From an uncultured Lachnospiraceae bacterium (GTDB lineage Bacteria > Bacillota > Clostridia > Lachnospirales > Lachnospiraceae), in NCBI GenBank assembly GCA_949502235.1, contig CATBDC010000043.1:1-32851 (forward strand): a stretch of DNA of 32,851 nucleotides, in the 5' to 3' direction. Shown here in pieces: positions 15,706 through 24,257 of this stretch (the first letter of the stretch is position 1; every line of letters starts with the position of its first letter). The notes beneath the pieces were generated by a model, which made no database searches, was not told the origin of the DNA, and saw only the letters and a list, made by a program, of their open reading frames with translations. A program made the position numbers and the translations under genes.

Positions 15706-17066
15706 CTTATCATCACTTTCCAGCTGCCGCTTCTTCTAGAGCCCTCGCGGACAACCGCCCCCTTCTTTTTCAGCCCCTGGAGAATCCGTTCTACCGTACG
15801 CTTTGCGATTTTACTCTCACGGCTTAGATTATCCGTAGAAACTGCCGGCTGTTCCTTAAGAATCGCCAATATCCGCTTTTCATTTTCGTTTAGCAAAACC
15901 TCCGGACTGGTCTCTGGTTTCACCGCCTTATTACCGCCATTTCCATCTTCACCGCCATCTGTGTCCGCATTTCTATCGCCATCCATATCTATATTTCCGC
16001 CGCCAGAATTCAGATTCTTAAGCACAACCGTAAACTGGCCTTTATCCGAATAAAACTCAGGCGTCCTGCCGCATGTGTCTCCCTTTGTTTCCTCACACAG
16101 GCTTCTAATATTTCTAAGGCCGGTTCCCTGACGCTTCATGTATCCTATCTGATAAAACATATCCGCGATCACCGGATTTCTTCTCACAGACAGAACAGTA
16201 TCTGTATCCTTCTTTTGAATCTGCTCCCCGTCCGGCATACCTCCCGGCGAACAGACCGTAAGGTATTCCTCAAAAATATCGATCCTTACCTCACTTCCCC
16301 TAATAAAATAATCCCTGTGTGCAAACGCATTTACCACCGCCTCGAATACACTGCCGCTATCGTAATCCGGCAATTCCGTCTTTCTTCCATTTTCTTCCCG
16401 CCAGAGGATCTTTGTATTGCTTCTTACAAACCAAATCCCCTTATTAATAAGATAAATCAGTCCCCCTCTGTATTCTGCGCTTTCAGTTCTTTCCTTCCCT
16501 TTCCACCTGCTGCACACCAGCCTGGAATTAGGCACCGGGGAGGCATCCGCAAACAAAAGTCCTGCATAGGTAAGCTTTCCCGACTTCATCAGGCCAAAGG
16601 ACTCAAATTTTCTTTCATTCATCCTGTCTCCGGTCCACTCCTGATAAGCCACGCAAAGCTCCGTAAATGTAAAGTCTTTAAAATCATATCCCGAAACCTG
16701 AGTATCATAGGATAAATATCTCCCCTTGAGAATCAGGCTCTTAAGCTCCTGGGCACTGGCCGGAATACTCGCCTTTTCTGCCCTGACAAAAACCTCTGCC
16801 CTGCCGTCTCCCATATAATAATAAGGCGTTTCCCGCCCCGCTGTGACCTCCAATAGAAGAAGCCTTTTCCCGTTCTCTGCCCTTTTTACCTTCAGCCGGA
16901 CCTCCGGAGGGGGTACAATACATTCTTCGATTTTCAGCCGGATAACCTCAGACGCAGTCTCCATATCCTTTACACCGGCTACCGTTCCGTCCTCTGCTGT
17001 CCCAAATACCAGCGTACCGCCGGTGCCGTTGGCAAACGCGCTTACACTTTTCAGCCAGTTTTCCAC
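15681..17066 (-). CDS. AlbA_2/RecG-type transcriptional regulator with winged helix
   Basis: A 461-residue protein with an N-terminal AlbA_2 (Schlafen-type) domain: VSAFANGTGGTLVFGTAEDG, then GRETPYYYMGDGRAEVFVRA. A middle ATPase-related region has VFEAVVNAFAHRDYFIRGSEVRID, and MKRQGTGLRNI follows. The C-terminal winged helix is at about 395-455 (ILAILKEQPAVSTDNLSRES). A Gly/Asp/Asn-rich linker (about 353-380) separates them. The start is GTG with AAGGGG six bases upstream, only about 30 bases after a strong -10 box. The first AlbA_2 strand (usually E-x-x-E-x-K) is missing from the protein. Such proteins are usually annotated as putative regulators; the target is unknown. Confidence 0.75.
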   Translation of the reverse strand: MENWLKSVSAFANGTGGTLVFGTAEDGTVAGVKDMETASEVIRLKIEECIVPPPEVRLKVKRAENGKRLLLLEVTAGRETPYYYMGDGRAEVFVRAEKASIPASAQELKSLILKGRYLSYDTQVSGYDFKDFTFTELCVAYQEWTGDRMNERKFESFGLMKSGKLTYAGLLFADASPVPNSRLVCSRWKGKERTESAEYRGGLIYLINKGIWFVRSNTKILWREENGRKTELPDYDSGSVFEAVVNAFAHRDYFIRGSEVRIDIFEEYLTVCSPGGMPDGEQIQKKDTDTVLSVRRNPVIADMFYQIGYMKRQGTGLRNIRSLCEETKGDTCGRTPEFYSDKGQFTVVLKNLNSGGGNIDMDGDRNADTDGGEDGNGGNKAVKPETSPEVLLNENEKRILAILKEQPAVSTDNLSRESKIAKRTVERILQGLKKKGAVVREGSRRSGSWKVMISYCERNEQ

Positions 17067-17098
17067 GTCTTTCCCCTTCTCTCATAAATCTCCAAATT

Positions 17099-17127
17099 AT
17101 TATAGCATTTTTACCGCCAATTTGCAA
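17099..17127 (-). promoter_or_regulatory. Promoter of the AlbA_2 regulator
   Basis: On the minus strand, TTGCAA (17122-17127) and a perfect TATAAT (17099-17104) are 17 bases apart. Confidence 0.7.
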
Positions 17128-17159
17128 TTCATTTAAAATTTGCGAAAAGGATTTGCTGC

Positions 17160-17188
17160 TTGCTATTTTTCTGTTTATCATGGATAAT
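17160..17188 (+). promoter_or_regulatory. Promoter of the VanW gene
   Basis: TTGCTA (17160-17165) and GATAAT (17183-17188) are 17 bases apart, back to back with the AlbA_2 promoter (32 bases between the two -35 boxes). Confidence 0.55.
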
Positions 17189-17230
17189 AAGAATAAAAAA
17201 ACATAAGTTTAGAAAGAAGCTTAGATTTTT

Positions 17231-18034
17231 ATGAAACGACTTAAAGCCTTTATTGCGGCAGGAGTCCTTATACCTTCTGCCTGCCTATTTCTCTTCTGCA
17301 CAAATACGAATTCCATGCTTGTGACATCCCGCCCCGCGGCCCGCGCGCTTAAGGGCGGCGGCATGGCCTGTGACGTCACTGGCGGAATTGTGGCGGAAAC
17401 TATCCAGGAGTCTGTCCGGGAATATCAAAGTAAGATATTTACGGATACGCTTAGTACATATACAACACCTGTCTGCGGAACTGACAACTGCGTTACGAAT
17501 ATAAAGCTGGCCGCCGAAAAATGCGATGGAATTATCATTCCAGGCGGCTCTGTGTTTTCATTTAATGACACGGTGGGGGAACAGACTGCCGCTGCGGGCT
17601 TTAAAACGGCTGACGCCATCTATAACGGCGAAATCATCCAGGCGTACGGGGGAGGTATCTGCCAGGTATCCTCCACAATATTTGCCGCTGCCCTTTACAC
17701 GGATCTGGATATCCTCGAACACTGGAACCATGACTACATATCCAGCTACATTGATGCAGGCATGGATGCTGCAGTGGCCTGGGGAGCTCTTGACATGCGG
17801 ATTCACAATACTTCTCCTTATCCCATCCGGATTGATATTACCTGCACGGATGAATACCTTACTGCTGCCATTATCGGTACAAAAACAGATGACAGCATTA
17901 TTGAAGTGGAGACAAAGGTTCTGGAAACCTCCACGCCCCAGACACTGGATATTGCAACCCGCCGGCTTATTTACACGGCGGATAAAAGCCAAGTTTTTAT
18001 CCGACAGGTTGCTATAAGCAGCTATGTATTATAG
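17231..18034 (+). CDS. VanW family protein, exported
   Basis: A 267-residue protein with an N-terminal hydrophobic signal or anchor (about 5-24) followed by the VanW domain: NIKLAAEKCDGIIIPGGSVFSFND, then AYGGGICQVSSTIFAAAL and the C-terminal MRIHNTSPYPIRID. VanW was named in vancomycin-resistance clusters, but its reaction is unknown; here there are no van genes nearby. The four-strand cap after the domain is short. A weak AAGAAG ribosome site lies before the ATG. It is divergent from the AlbA_2 regulator and convergent with the ABC operon. Confidence 0.88.
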   Translation: MKRLKAFIAAGVLIPSACLFLFCTNTNSMLVTSRPAARALKGGGMACDVTGGIVAETIQESVREYQSKIFTDTLSTYTTPVCGTDNCVTNIKLAAEKCDGIIIPGGSVFSFNDTVGEQTAAAGFKTADAIYNGEIIQAYGGGICQVSSTIFAAALYTDLDILEHWNHDYISSYIDAGMDAAVAWGALDMRIHNTSPYPIRIDITCTDEYLTAAIIGTKTDDSIIEVETKVLETSTPQTLDIATRRLIYTADKSQVFIRQVAISSYVL

Positions 18035-18079
18035 AACGCTATATTACATATTTTTCCTCTGCCAAACTGATTTTGTACA

Positions 18080-19084
18080 CTAACTCACCTTGCGCCTGGA
18101 TATAAGAAGATAAAGTAAAAACCAACCCGCACAATGGACCGCAAGGATCACCATATCTTTGCCTGCGGCTGCCATACCGCCATTCGCCAAATCCATAACA
18201 CCCTCAAAGGTGGCGCTGGACGGAATCACATAGCAGATGGCGGAGAGGACCTTATTTCCTGCCATTGCCAGATACTTAAGAAGGGGAACTGCCATAAACA
18301 CGATCATAACGATTTTGATATAAACTACGCCTGACATCATCCCATCCGAAATACGGCCGACAAACAGACCCACCAGAGCGGCTACAAAGGCCGACAGTAC
18401 CGTTAACACAAGCATGGCCGCTGCCCCCGCCGGGGAAAGTCTGAAACAGATTGCCGCCGTGGAGGCAGCGGACAGAGAGCCAAACACAAATCCTATAAAG
18501 ATTTTCTGGACTACATATTGTCTGGACGTCATAGGCAGTATTTCATTAATCAGCGCAACACCGTCTTCCTTTTCAGAGATAATGTTCATCGCATTAAAAG
18601 TACAGCCCATGAACATAGCGACAATTAGTGTCATTGCCATAAAAATATGTTGAAATCCTGTCAGTACGTCAGGCTGTTCCAAAGTCTGTATACTGATTCC
18701 AGCCGCCATTTCCCGCTGCTTATAGAGGTCTGGAAGTGTGCCTGCCATCTGCTGCCATATCGTTAATTCATCACCGGACAAAACAGTTTTGATACCTTCC
18801 CCATCCATTTCCACGCCGATTACATTGGTAGACGGCTCCCTGATTACCGAAAGCCATTCTTCCCTTGTCTGGCAGACCGTAACATCGCCGTATCCCATAA
18901 GCCATTCTCTCGTTTCATCAGTGACCTCACCATCAACCACACAAAAGTAATATTCCCCTAAAGAAGAAAGGTCAATGGAACCGGCAATATTCAGTGCGAT
19001 AGCTGCCACAATAGGCAGGAGAAACGACATGATACAGAACTTATCTTTCCTGACGCTTTTCAGCTGATAGATTAATCCTTTCAT
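18080..19084 (-). CDS. ABC-2 type permease (second)
   Basis: A 334-residue membrane protein of the ABC2_membrane family: one N-terminal helix (IMSFLLPIVAAIALNIAGSI), an extracytoplasmic domain of about 130 residues, then five to six helices including the conserved NIISEKEDGVALINEILPMT turn. The frame extends to 19156, but GGAGGG lies before the ATG at 19084, two bases from the stop of the other permease. It forms the membrane channel together with that permease. Confidence 0.85.
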   Translation of the reverse strand: MKGLIYQLKSVRKDKFCIMSFLLPIVAAIALNIAGSIDLSSLGEYYFCVVDGEVTDETREWLMGYGDVTVCQTREEWLSVIREPSTNVIGVEMDGEGIKTVLSGDELTIWQQMAGTLPDLYKQREMAAGISIQTLEQPDVLTGFQHIFMAMTLIVAMFMGCTFNAMNIISEKEDGVALINEILPMTSRQYVVQKIFIGFVFGSLSAASTAAICFRLSPAGAAAMLVLTVLSAFVAALVGLFVGRISDGMMSGVVYIKIVMIVFMAVPLLKYLAMAGNKVLSAICYVIPSSATFEGVMDLANGGMAAAGKDMVILAVHCAGWFLLYLLISRRKVS

Positions 19085-19086
19085 AA

Positions 19087-20088
19087 TCAGCCCTCCTTTC
19101 CCATCTCTTTGCAAAATGCCGCGGCGGCAATGACAAATAATAAAATAATGGCACATACTGCGCTAATATAATAAACCGGGTCTGTAACAGGCATACCGAA
19201 AAAAGCATTTTTCAGGCCCATATATACGTGATAAAACGGATGGCAGGAGATCCAGTCCATTTTGATTGCTGTGTTGGCTGATAGAAAAACTGGTGTAGCA
19301 GTAAAAAGCGCAATCACCAGATAGGCCAGCGAAAACTGTTTAAAATCTTTCAGCAGCATCGTACAGCCAAAGCCTGTGAGAGCCATAATCAGGGATAAAA
19401 TCCCTGTCTGTATCAGTACGGCAGGCAAAACGCCTCCTGTCTCTTTTAGTCCCACATTGAGCAGAGTCATCAAAGCTGCAAAAGCCAAATCCGTCAGAAG
19501 AAAAAGAAAAACCTTGGAAAATACAAACAGGCTCATAGAAAACGGCATAATGGCATGGACACGTATTACTCCCATCTGTTTTTCTTTAAACAGTACCGAT
19601 GCAATGCCCAAAAACCCTACAGCAACAATCTCAATGAACAGGAGTTCACAGGTGATTTCCCTGCGCTGTTTCATTTCCGGGGTATTGTCCCCCACTGTTT
19701 CCGGCTGATATCCGCTTCCGGAATGCAGAAGTGAGAGTGCATAATCTGCTCTGTGCCGGTCAACTTTTTCTGTTCCTGCATAAAGTACGATATTGGTTTT
19801 CCCATCCTTTATGTGGATTCCAACGCCGCCGCTCGTATCTCTGGCAAGCGCCTCGTCCAGTTCCTCCTCTGAAGCTGCCGAATGGATCAGCGGCGATGTC
19901 TGGGTATAAGCTCCTGCCGGATCATAGAGATATACATTATAGATATTGGCATTATCCCCCATGAAATTCAGATAGCCAAAATGAATAAACAACGTATAAA
20001 GCAAAAGTGACACAAACGCTACAAGAAAAAATTTTCCTGATACCATCATCCGGCAGTCTTTTTTGAATAAAGAAAAAAGGATTTTCAA
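19087..20088 (-). CDS. ABC-2 type permease (first)
   Basis: A 333-residue protein with the same architecture as its neighbour: helix, extracytoplasmic domain, then a cluster of helices with the KEKQMGVIRVHAIMPFSMS turn. The start is TTG at 20088, overlapping the ATPase stop by four bases, with AGGAGG upstream. The two permeases are diverged copies (similar layout, low identity) and should form a heterodimer that exports or removes a substrate, possibly an antimicrobial peptide or lipid. Confidence 0.85.
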   Translation of the reverse strand: MKILFSLFKKDCRMMVSGKFFLVAFVSLLLYTLFIHFGYLNFMGDNANIYNVYLYDPAGAYTQTSPLIHSAASEEELDEALARDTSGGVGIHIKDGKTNIVLYAGTEKVDRHRADYALSLLHSGSGYQPETVGDNTPEMKQRREITCELLFIEIVAVGFLGIASVLFKEKQMGVIRVHAIMPFSMSLFVFSKVFLFLLTDLAFAALMTLLNVGLKETGGVLPAVLIQTGILSLIMALTGFGCTMLLKDFKQFSLAYLVIALFTATPVFLSANTAIKMDWISCHPFYHVYMGLKNAFFGMPVTDPVYYISAVCAIILLFVIAAAAFCKEMGKEG

Positions 20089-20933
20089 GACAGCCTCCTT
20101 CCTGCATACTGGATAAAGATATCCTCCAGCGTTGGCTCCTGAGAGTGAATGGCAAGCAGCTCGTCATATGGAAAGGGAATACCCGATTTCAGCGACCGCG
20201 CTTCCATCATTTGTTCCTCCCTCCTGCCTTGGTACAGGTAATCGACAGCAATGCTGTGGTTACTATTCTGTTCTTTCAGATTTCTCGGTGTATCAAGTGC
20301 AACAATGTTCCCATTCGAGATAAAAGCGACTCTGTCACAGAGCAGATCGGCATCCAGCATATTATGGGTTGTTACGAATACAGTCGTTCCCTTCTGGCGC
20401 TCTTTCTCTATGATCCTGCGGAAGAGGACTGCCCCGGTAGGGTCAAGGCCGCTGGTCGGCTCATCCAGAAACAAAAGTTTCGGATTGCTGATCAAAGCCC
20501 TTGCCATACTGACACGCTGGCGCATCCCTTTGGAGTAAGAGGACACTGGTTTCTTTAAAAAATCCTTCTTGAACTCCAGTTCCTCAAGCACCTCTTTTGC
20601 ATCCCGCAGCTGTTCTTTGGGATAAAAAGAGGAAAAATAATGCAGATTGTCAAGGGCGCTTAAATTAGCGTACAGATAAGGGAACTCAAACAGGACGCCA
20701 ATATTCTGAAAAAACTCCTGCGTATGTACTTCCTTTATGTCTTTCCCAAACAGGGATACCATACCGCCATGTCCCTTTAAAATACCGGTCAATATTTTCT
20801 GAGTGGTAGACTTCCCGGAGCCATTTGGCCCCAGGAATCCAAAAATTTCACCATCCTCCACAGTGAAGTTCAGGCCGTGCAGTGCCTGTTTGTCTTTCCC
20901 ATAGGAAAAAGTCAGATTCCTTACTTCAATCAT
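20085..20933 (-). CDS. ABC transporter ATP-binding protein
   Basis: A 282-residue ATPase: Walker A GPNGSGKST at 35-43, signature SSYSKGMRQRVSMARAL from 131, Walker B LLFLDEPTSGLDPTG from 153, and the switch His in FVTTHNMLDADLLCD. The C-terminal 60 residues form the small extra domain of the CcmA/lantibiotic-immunity type ATPases. It overlaps the upstream 50-residue peptide gene (ATGA) and the downstream permease by four bases, so all are translationally coupled. Confidence 0.93.
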   Translation of the reverse strand: MIEVRNLTFSYGKDKQALHGLNFTVEDGEIFGFLGPNGSGKSTTQKILTGILKGHGGMVSLFGKDIKEVHTQEFFQNIGVLFEFPYLYANLSALDNLHYFSSFYPKEQLRDAKEVLEELEFKKDFLKKPVSSYSKGMRQRVSMARALISNPKLLFLDEPTSGLDPTGAVLFRRIIEKERQKGTTVFVTTHNMLDADLLCDRVAFISNGNIVALDTPRNLKEQNSNHSIAVDYLYQGRREEQMMEARSLKSGIPFPYDELLAIHSQEPTLEDIFIQYAGRRLS

Positions 20934-21082
20934 TCTTCATCCCCCCATTTCCCAGACGTTCCCTTTTTCTTACTCTGTTCCCGTTTACTCCACCATTTCA
21001 TAAACTTTACCTTGAACGGAACAGAGAGAATAAGCACTGCCGCAATCACAATCCACCAGTACCATTCCAAACCTAAAAACAT
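20930..21082 (-). CDS. 50-aa single-pass membrane peptide
   Basis: It begins MFLGLEWYWWIVIAAVLILS, one membrane helix, followed by a basic tail (KVKFMKWWSKREQSKKK). AAAGGAGG precedes the ATG at 21082; the longer open frame to 21190 is not supported by a ribosome site. It lies between the histidine kinase and the ATPase and overlaps the ATPase by four bases. The function is unknown. Its placement suggests a small regulator or adaptor of the kinase or transporter. Confidence 0.75.
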   Translation of the reverse strand: MFLGLEWYWWIVIAAVLILSVPFKVKFMKWWSKREQSKKKGTSGKWGDEE

Positions 21083-21196
21083 AATCGTTACCTCCTTTTT
21101 TGAGGAAAATTTCTTTCCTCTTGATGGGGTAAGAATAAAAAAACGCGTTGAAGTCCATGTGAAATCGGTGTGAAGCCTCTGTGAAATCATTTTGCA

Positions 21197-22270
21197 TTAC
21201 AAAAAAGGAATAGAAAAATAGAACATCACTCCATCCTGCCTGTTTAAAACGCCATATGCTAAATGCTGCATAGAAAGGATTTGCGCCACAATCGCAAGCC
21301 CTAACCCCGAACCGCTGTATTTTGTATTTTTATCGCGATAAAATTTCGTCCAGATTTTTGTAAGATTCTCTTCCGGGATACGATGACCCTGATTATATAT
21401 AGAAAAGTTCAGCATACCATCTTGTTCCGTAAGCGAAAGTTTCAAAATGCCGCCTGGCCGGACATTACGCTTTGCATTAACAATCAGATTATTAAGCACC
21501 TGTTCCATCCTGCTCTTATCGGTATTGACATAGACCGGAAGTTCCGGCAATTCATATTGCAGTTTAAAATCAGCATCCGGGATATCCATCAGCAATCGTC
21601 CGGCAACTGTTTCCAAAAATTCAACAAATTCAAAGCGCTCCGGGTGAAGCCCGCAGGCTCCGTTTTCCAGTGCAGATAAGTCAAGCAGGGTCGTAATCAG
21701 GCTGCTCATGCGTTCCGTTTCTTTTATAATAACTTCATAGTAATTCTGCCTTTTCGCTTCATCTGTTTCATCCTGTAACCCTTCTGTATAAGCCCGGATC
21801 ACTCCCAGAGGCGTTTTCATTTCGTGGGAGAGGCTGTCTACCAGCTCTTTGCGCTCCGAGAGCAGACGCTTTTTCTGCTCCACATCCTGCTCAAGCTTAT
21901 TATTTGCCTCTTCCAATTCCCCGAATGCTTTCTGCAAATTCTGTGCCATAACATTCAGGCTGTGGGAAAGCTCCCCAAATTCATCACGCCCTGTTACCTC
22001 ACAAAGATGTGAGAAGTCTAAATCTGCCATCCGGCCGGCAGCTTCATTCAGCTCAGACACAGGCCTTGAAATAAACCTGGCCATCCACAGGTCAATCACA
22101 CAGATTAAGACTGCGACAAATATCAGCCAGATCATAAGAGAAATATCTGCGTTTAATGGCAGCCTGGCAGAAAGCATATAAGACAACACCAAAATAGCTC
22201 CCATCAGTTTGGAAGCCATCACTATTTTTTTCCGAACGGTAAAAACATTCATTTGCTCTCTTATCTTCAT
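21197..22270 (-). CDS. Sensor histidine kinase
   Basis: A 357-residue kinase. It has two helices at about 17-34 and 43-66 with only a short external loop of about eight residues, a HAMP domain to about 118, and a dimerization helix with phospho-acceptor His149 in DSLSHEMKTPLG. The ATPase domain has NNLIVNAKRNV (N box) and SGSGLGLAIV. The minimal external loop suggests that it senses within the membrane or through the transporter, rather than a soluble ligand. It overlaps the response regulator by four bases (ATGA). Confidence 0.93.
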   Translation of the reverse strand: MKIREQMNVFTVRKKIVMASKLMGAILVLSYMLSARLPLNADISLMIWLIFVAVLICVIDLWMARFISRPVSELNEAAGRMADLDFSHLCEVTGRDEFGELSHSLNVMAQNLQKAFGELEEANNKLEQDVEQKKRLLSERKELVDSLSHEMKTPLGVIRAYTEGLQDETDEAKRQNYYEVIIKETERMSSLITTLLDLSALENGACGLHPERFEFVEFLETVAGRLLMDIPDADFKLQYELPELPVYVNTDKSRMEQVLNNLIVNAKRNVRPGGILKLSLTEQDGMLNFSIYNQGHRIPEENLTKIWTKFYRDKNTKYSGSGLGLAIVAQILSMQHLAYGVLNRQDGVMFYFSIPFL

Positions 22271-22935
22271 GCTGTCACCTCAAATTTATAACCGGACCGG
22301 ATAAGTGTAACGATATGCCTGCCTTCGTCACCTAATTTCTGACGGAGAGTTTTGATATGCGTATCTACGGTTCTGGTCGTTCCCTCAAAGTCATATCCCC
22401 ATATCCGGTTCAGTAATTGTTCACGGCTGAAGATCTGGCCTGGATTTGACATAAAAAAGTGAAGCAGTTCATATTCCTTGTAAGTCAGCGTGATTTCCTT
22501 TCCATCCAGAAAAACTTTATGCGAGGCTGTGAGGACTGAAATTTTTCCGGCATTTATAGTGTCTGCCGGAAGGGCAGAAGAACGGCGCAGCAATGCGTTT
22601 GCCTTTGCCAGCAGCACTTTCGGGCTGAATGGTTTTGTCATGTAATCATCTGCGCCCAAATCATAACCTTTCAATTTATCGTCCTCATTACTTTTAGCTG
22701 TCAGCATGATAATCGGGAGGTTACTTATTTCCCTTGCCATCTTACAAACAGAAAAGCCATCAAGGTGGGGCATCATAATATCCAGTATCATCAAGTCCAT
22801 AGGATTGCTTTTCAGCGTCAGCAGCGCATCCATACCATCATCAGCGGTAAAACAGCTATGACCGCCGCGCTGCATATACCTCGCAATAATTTCCTGCATA
22901 TTCCTTTCATCTTCGACAATCAAAATTTTCGCCAT
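22267..22935 (-). CDS. OmpR-family response regulator
   Basis: A 222-residue regulator. The receiver has the acidic pair ED at 8-9, phospho-acceptor Asp52 (LMILDIMMPHLDG) and Lys in YMTKPFSP. The C-terminal winged helix (about 128-220) contains LTYKEYELLHFFM and TVDTHIKTLRQKLG. AAAGGAG lies eight bases before the ATG. It is the first gene of the six-gene sensor-transporter operon and probably activates it. Confidence 0.95.
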   Translation of the reverse strand: MAKILIVEDERNMQEIIARYMQRGGHSCFTADDGMDALLTLKSNPMDLMILDIMMPHLDGFSVCKMAREISNLPIIMLTAKSNEDDKLKGYDLGADDYMTKPFSPKVLLAKANALLRRSSALPADTINAGKISVLTASHKVFLDGKEITLTYKEYELLHFFMSNPGQIFSREQLLNRIWGYDFEGTTRTVDTHIKTLRQKLGDEGRHIVTLIRSGYKFEVTA

Positions 22936-22982
22936 AGGATTTACTCCTTTACTTTTTTATAGTAACAGCCCTAATATATGTC

Positions 22983-23011
22983 ATTATATTTCTTCCACTA
23001 AAAAAATACAA
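22983..23011 (-). promoter_or_regulatory. Promoter of the two-component/ABC operon
   Basis: On the minus strand, TTGTAT (23006-23011) and a perfect TATAAT (22983-22988) are 17 bases apart, about 48 bases before the regulator start. Confidence 0.7.
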
Positions 23012-23115
23012 GATACAGAATATGTCCTTCCAGTATCCCATTCTATTGCCCTGGCTGCGTCTGTTGTATTGGCAAGCCTATAGTTAAAAAATAAGATGAG
23101 AACAGGCAGCTTCCA

Positions 23116-23298
23116 CTAACCGTTTTCATCCATGTCAATCAATATCTCCCCTGTAGGCTGCGGAAATACCTCTATACCATATCTCTTTACCGCCGAAAGA
23201 ACCGTTCGAATCACATCTTCTGACAGATGGAATTTAGGACGATGCAGGACTTCCCCGTATAAAATTCGCTTCGCGAATGGGATTTGCTCACACCTGAA
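23116..23298 (-). pseudogene. Possible remnant of an unrecognised gene
   Basis: A 60-codon frame closed by stops at both sides, without a start codon. The middle reads like protein (LSEDVIRTVLSAVKRYGIEV, then FPQPTGEILIDMDENG). The upstream end runs into the palindromic repeat. It might be the tail of a deleted gene or chance. Confidence 0.3.
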
Positions 23299-23350
23299 TC
23301 ACTTTCTTACGTACTTTGCAGTAAATGCAAAGTACTGTGTGAACAGTAAC
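23264..23350. repeat. Composite palindromic repeat
   Basis: Hairpin ATTCGC-TTC-GCGAAT (23264-23278), then a 10-bp palindrome GTACTTTGCA-GTAAA-TGCAAAGTAC (23311-23335), then GTGTGAACAGTAAC (23337-23350), whose complement matches the TTACTGTTCAC core of copies A and B. It lies in the gene-free stretch 22936-23446, with the operon promoter and a possible gene remnant. Confidence 0.55.
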
Positions 23351-23394
23351 TCCTTGTATTCCACTTCAGGTTACAGTTTTCCAACTCCTGTTGA

Positions 23395-23423
23395 ATCACC
23401 AAATAAGATATGATATAATGAAC
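23395..23423 (+). promoter_or_regulatory. Promoter of the GntR gene
   Basis: TTGAAT and TATAAT are 17 bases apart, ending some 25 bases before the ribosome site AAAGGAG. Confidence 0.6.
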
Positions 23424-23446
23424 GGCATAAAAGGAGATTACATGAT

Positions 23447-24169
23447 ATGAAATTTAAAGAACTTGTCACCCCTTCCTTAACAGAACTTTTCATTAAAGAA
23501 ATGGAACGTCTCATACTTTCCGGAGAACTAAAAATTGGCGAAAGGCTTCCCACTGAACGGGAATTAAGTGATAAAATGAAGGTAAGCCGTGCAGTAATCA
23601 ATGGTGGACTCAATCATCTTGCCGACATAGGCTTTATCCGTATTGTTCCAAGGAAGGGCGCATTTGTAGATGATTATATCGCAAATGGCAATGTTGATGT
23701 TCTTGCTGCTATCATGGAATATAATAGCTGGCGTTTTACGCCTGAATTTTTAGAACCGATCCTTCAGCTCCGCACAAGTATCGAACCTTATGCTATGGAG
23801 CTGGCAGCACAAAACGCATCGCAGGAACATCTTGATACCCTTGCGGAAATCATAAAAGAAATGAAATCCACCAACCCAGACACATCCTCCGCAGAGTTAT
23901 TGTTCCAGTTTTACCACACCATATCCATTGCCGGAAAAAACATCATCCTTCCCTTGCTTTTCCGCACATTCAAGCCTGTGTATCTTTCCATCGGCAATGT
24001 TTATATTCAGCTTGGCTATCTGAAAGCATTAATTGACGATTTTGAATATATTTATCATGCCATTGCAGGAAAACGTCAGAATGATGCCAGAGAACGGGAT
24101 ATTAAGTCTATTGAAGACTGCCGGACAAGCATTGGCGCACACTACAAGCCTGGAGACTATTTTAACTAA
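23447..24169 (+). CDS. GntR-family regulator, FadR/FCD subfamily
   Basis: A 240-residue protein. The N-terminal winged helix carries the classic GntR pattern: LILSGELKIGERLPTERELS, followed by MKVSRAVINGGLNHLADIGFI. The C-terminal helical FCD domain (about 90-230) begins LEPILQLRTSIEPYAMELAA; such domains bind small carboxylates or related metabolites, often through a metal. AAAGGAG lies ten bases before the ATG. It is convergent with the FAD/flavin-reductase operon. Palindromic TGGTATACCA-type sites, which suit GntR/FCD proteins, occur at that operon's far promoter, so it is the likely regulator. Confidence 0.9.
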   Translation: MKFKELVTPSLTELFIKEMERLILSGELKIGERLPTERELSDKMKVSRAVINGGLNHLADIGFIRIVPRKGAFVDDYIANGNVDVLAAIMEYNSWRFTPEFLEPILQLRTSIEPYAMELAAQNASQEHLDTLAEIIKEMKSTNPDTSSAELLFQFYHTISIAGKNIILPLLFRTFKPVYLSIGNVYIQLGYLKALIDDFEYIYHAIAGKRQNDARERDIKSIEDCRTSIGAHYKPGDYFN

Positions 24170-24208
24170 ACAATAATGTATCCTCCTTGTTACATTAGTA
24201 ATAAATCA

Positions 24209-24238
24209 GGGACGGAGCTTTCCGCACTTCTCCGTCCC
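24209..24238. terminator. Terminator between gntR and the oxidoreductase operon
   Basis: Perfect 9-bp GC-rich arms (GGGACGGAG 24209-24217; CTCCGTCCC 24230-24238), followed by a pyrimidine-rich stretch. Confidence 0.75.
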
Positions 24239-24257
24239 CTTCTATTGCTTATGACTA

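Noticed and set aside
23195-23215. A second LexA-like box (GAACCGTTCG)
   Set aside because: The half-sites are one base apart instead of four, and it lies inside a possible gene remnant.
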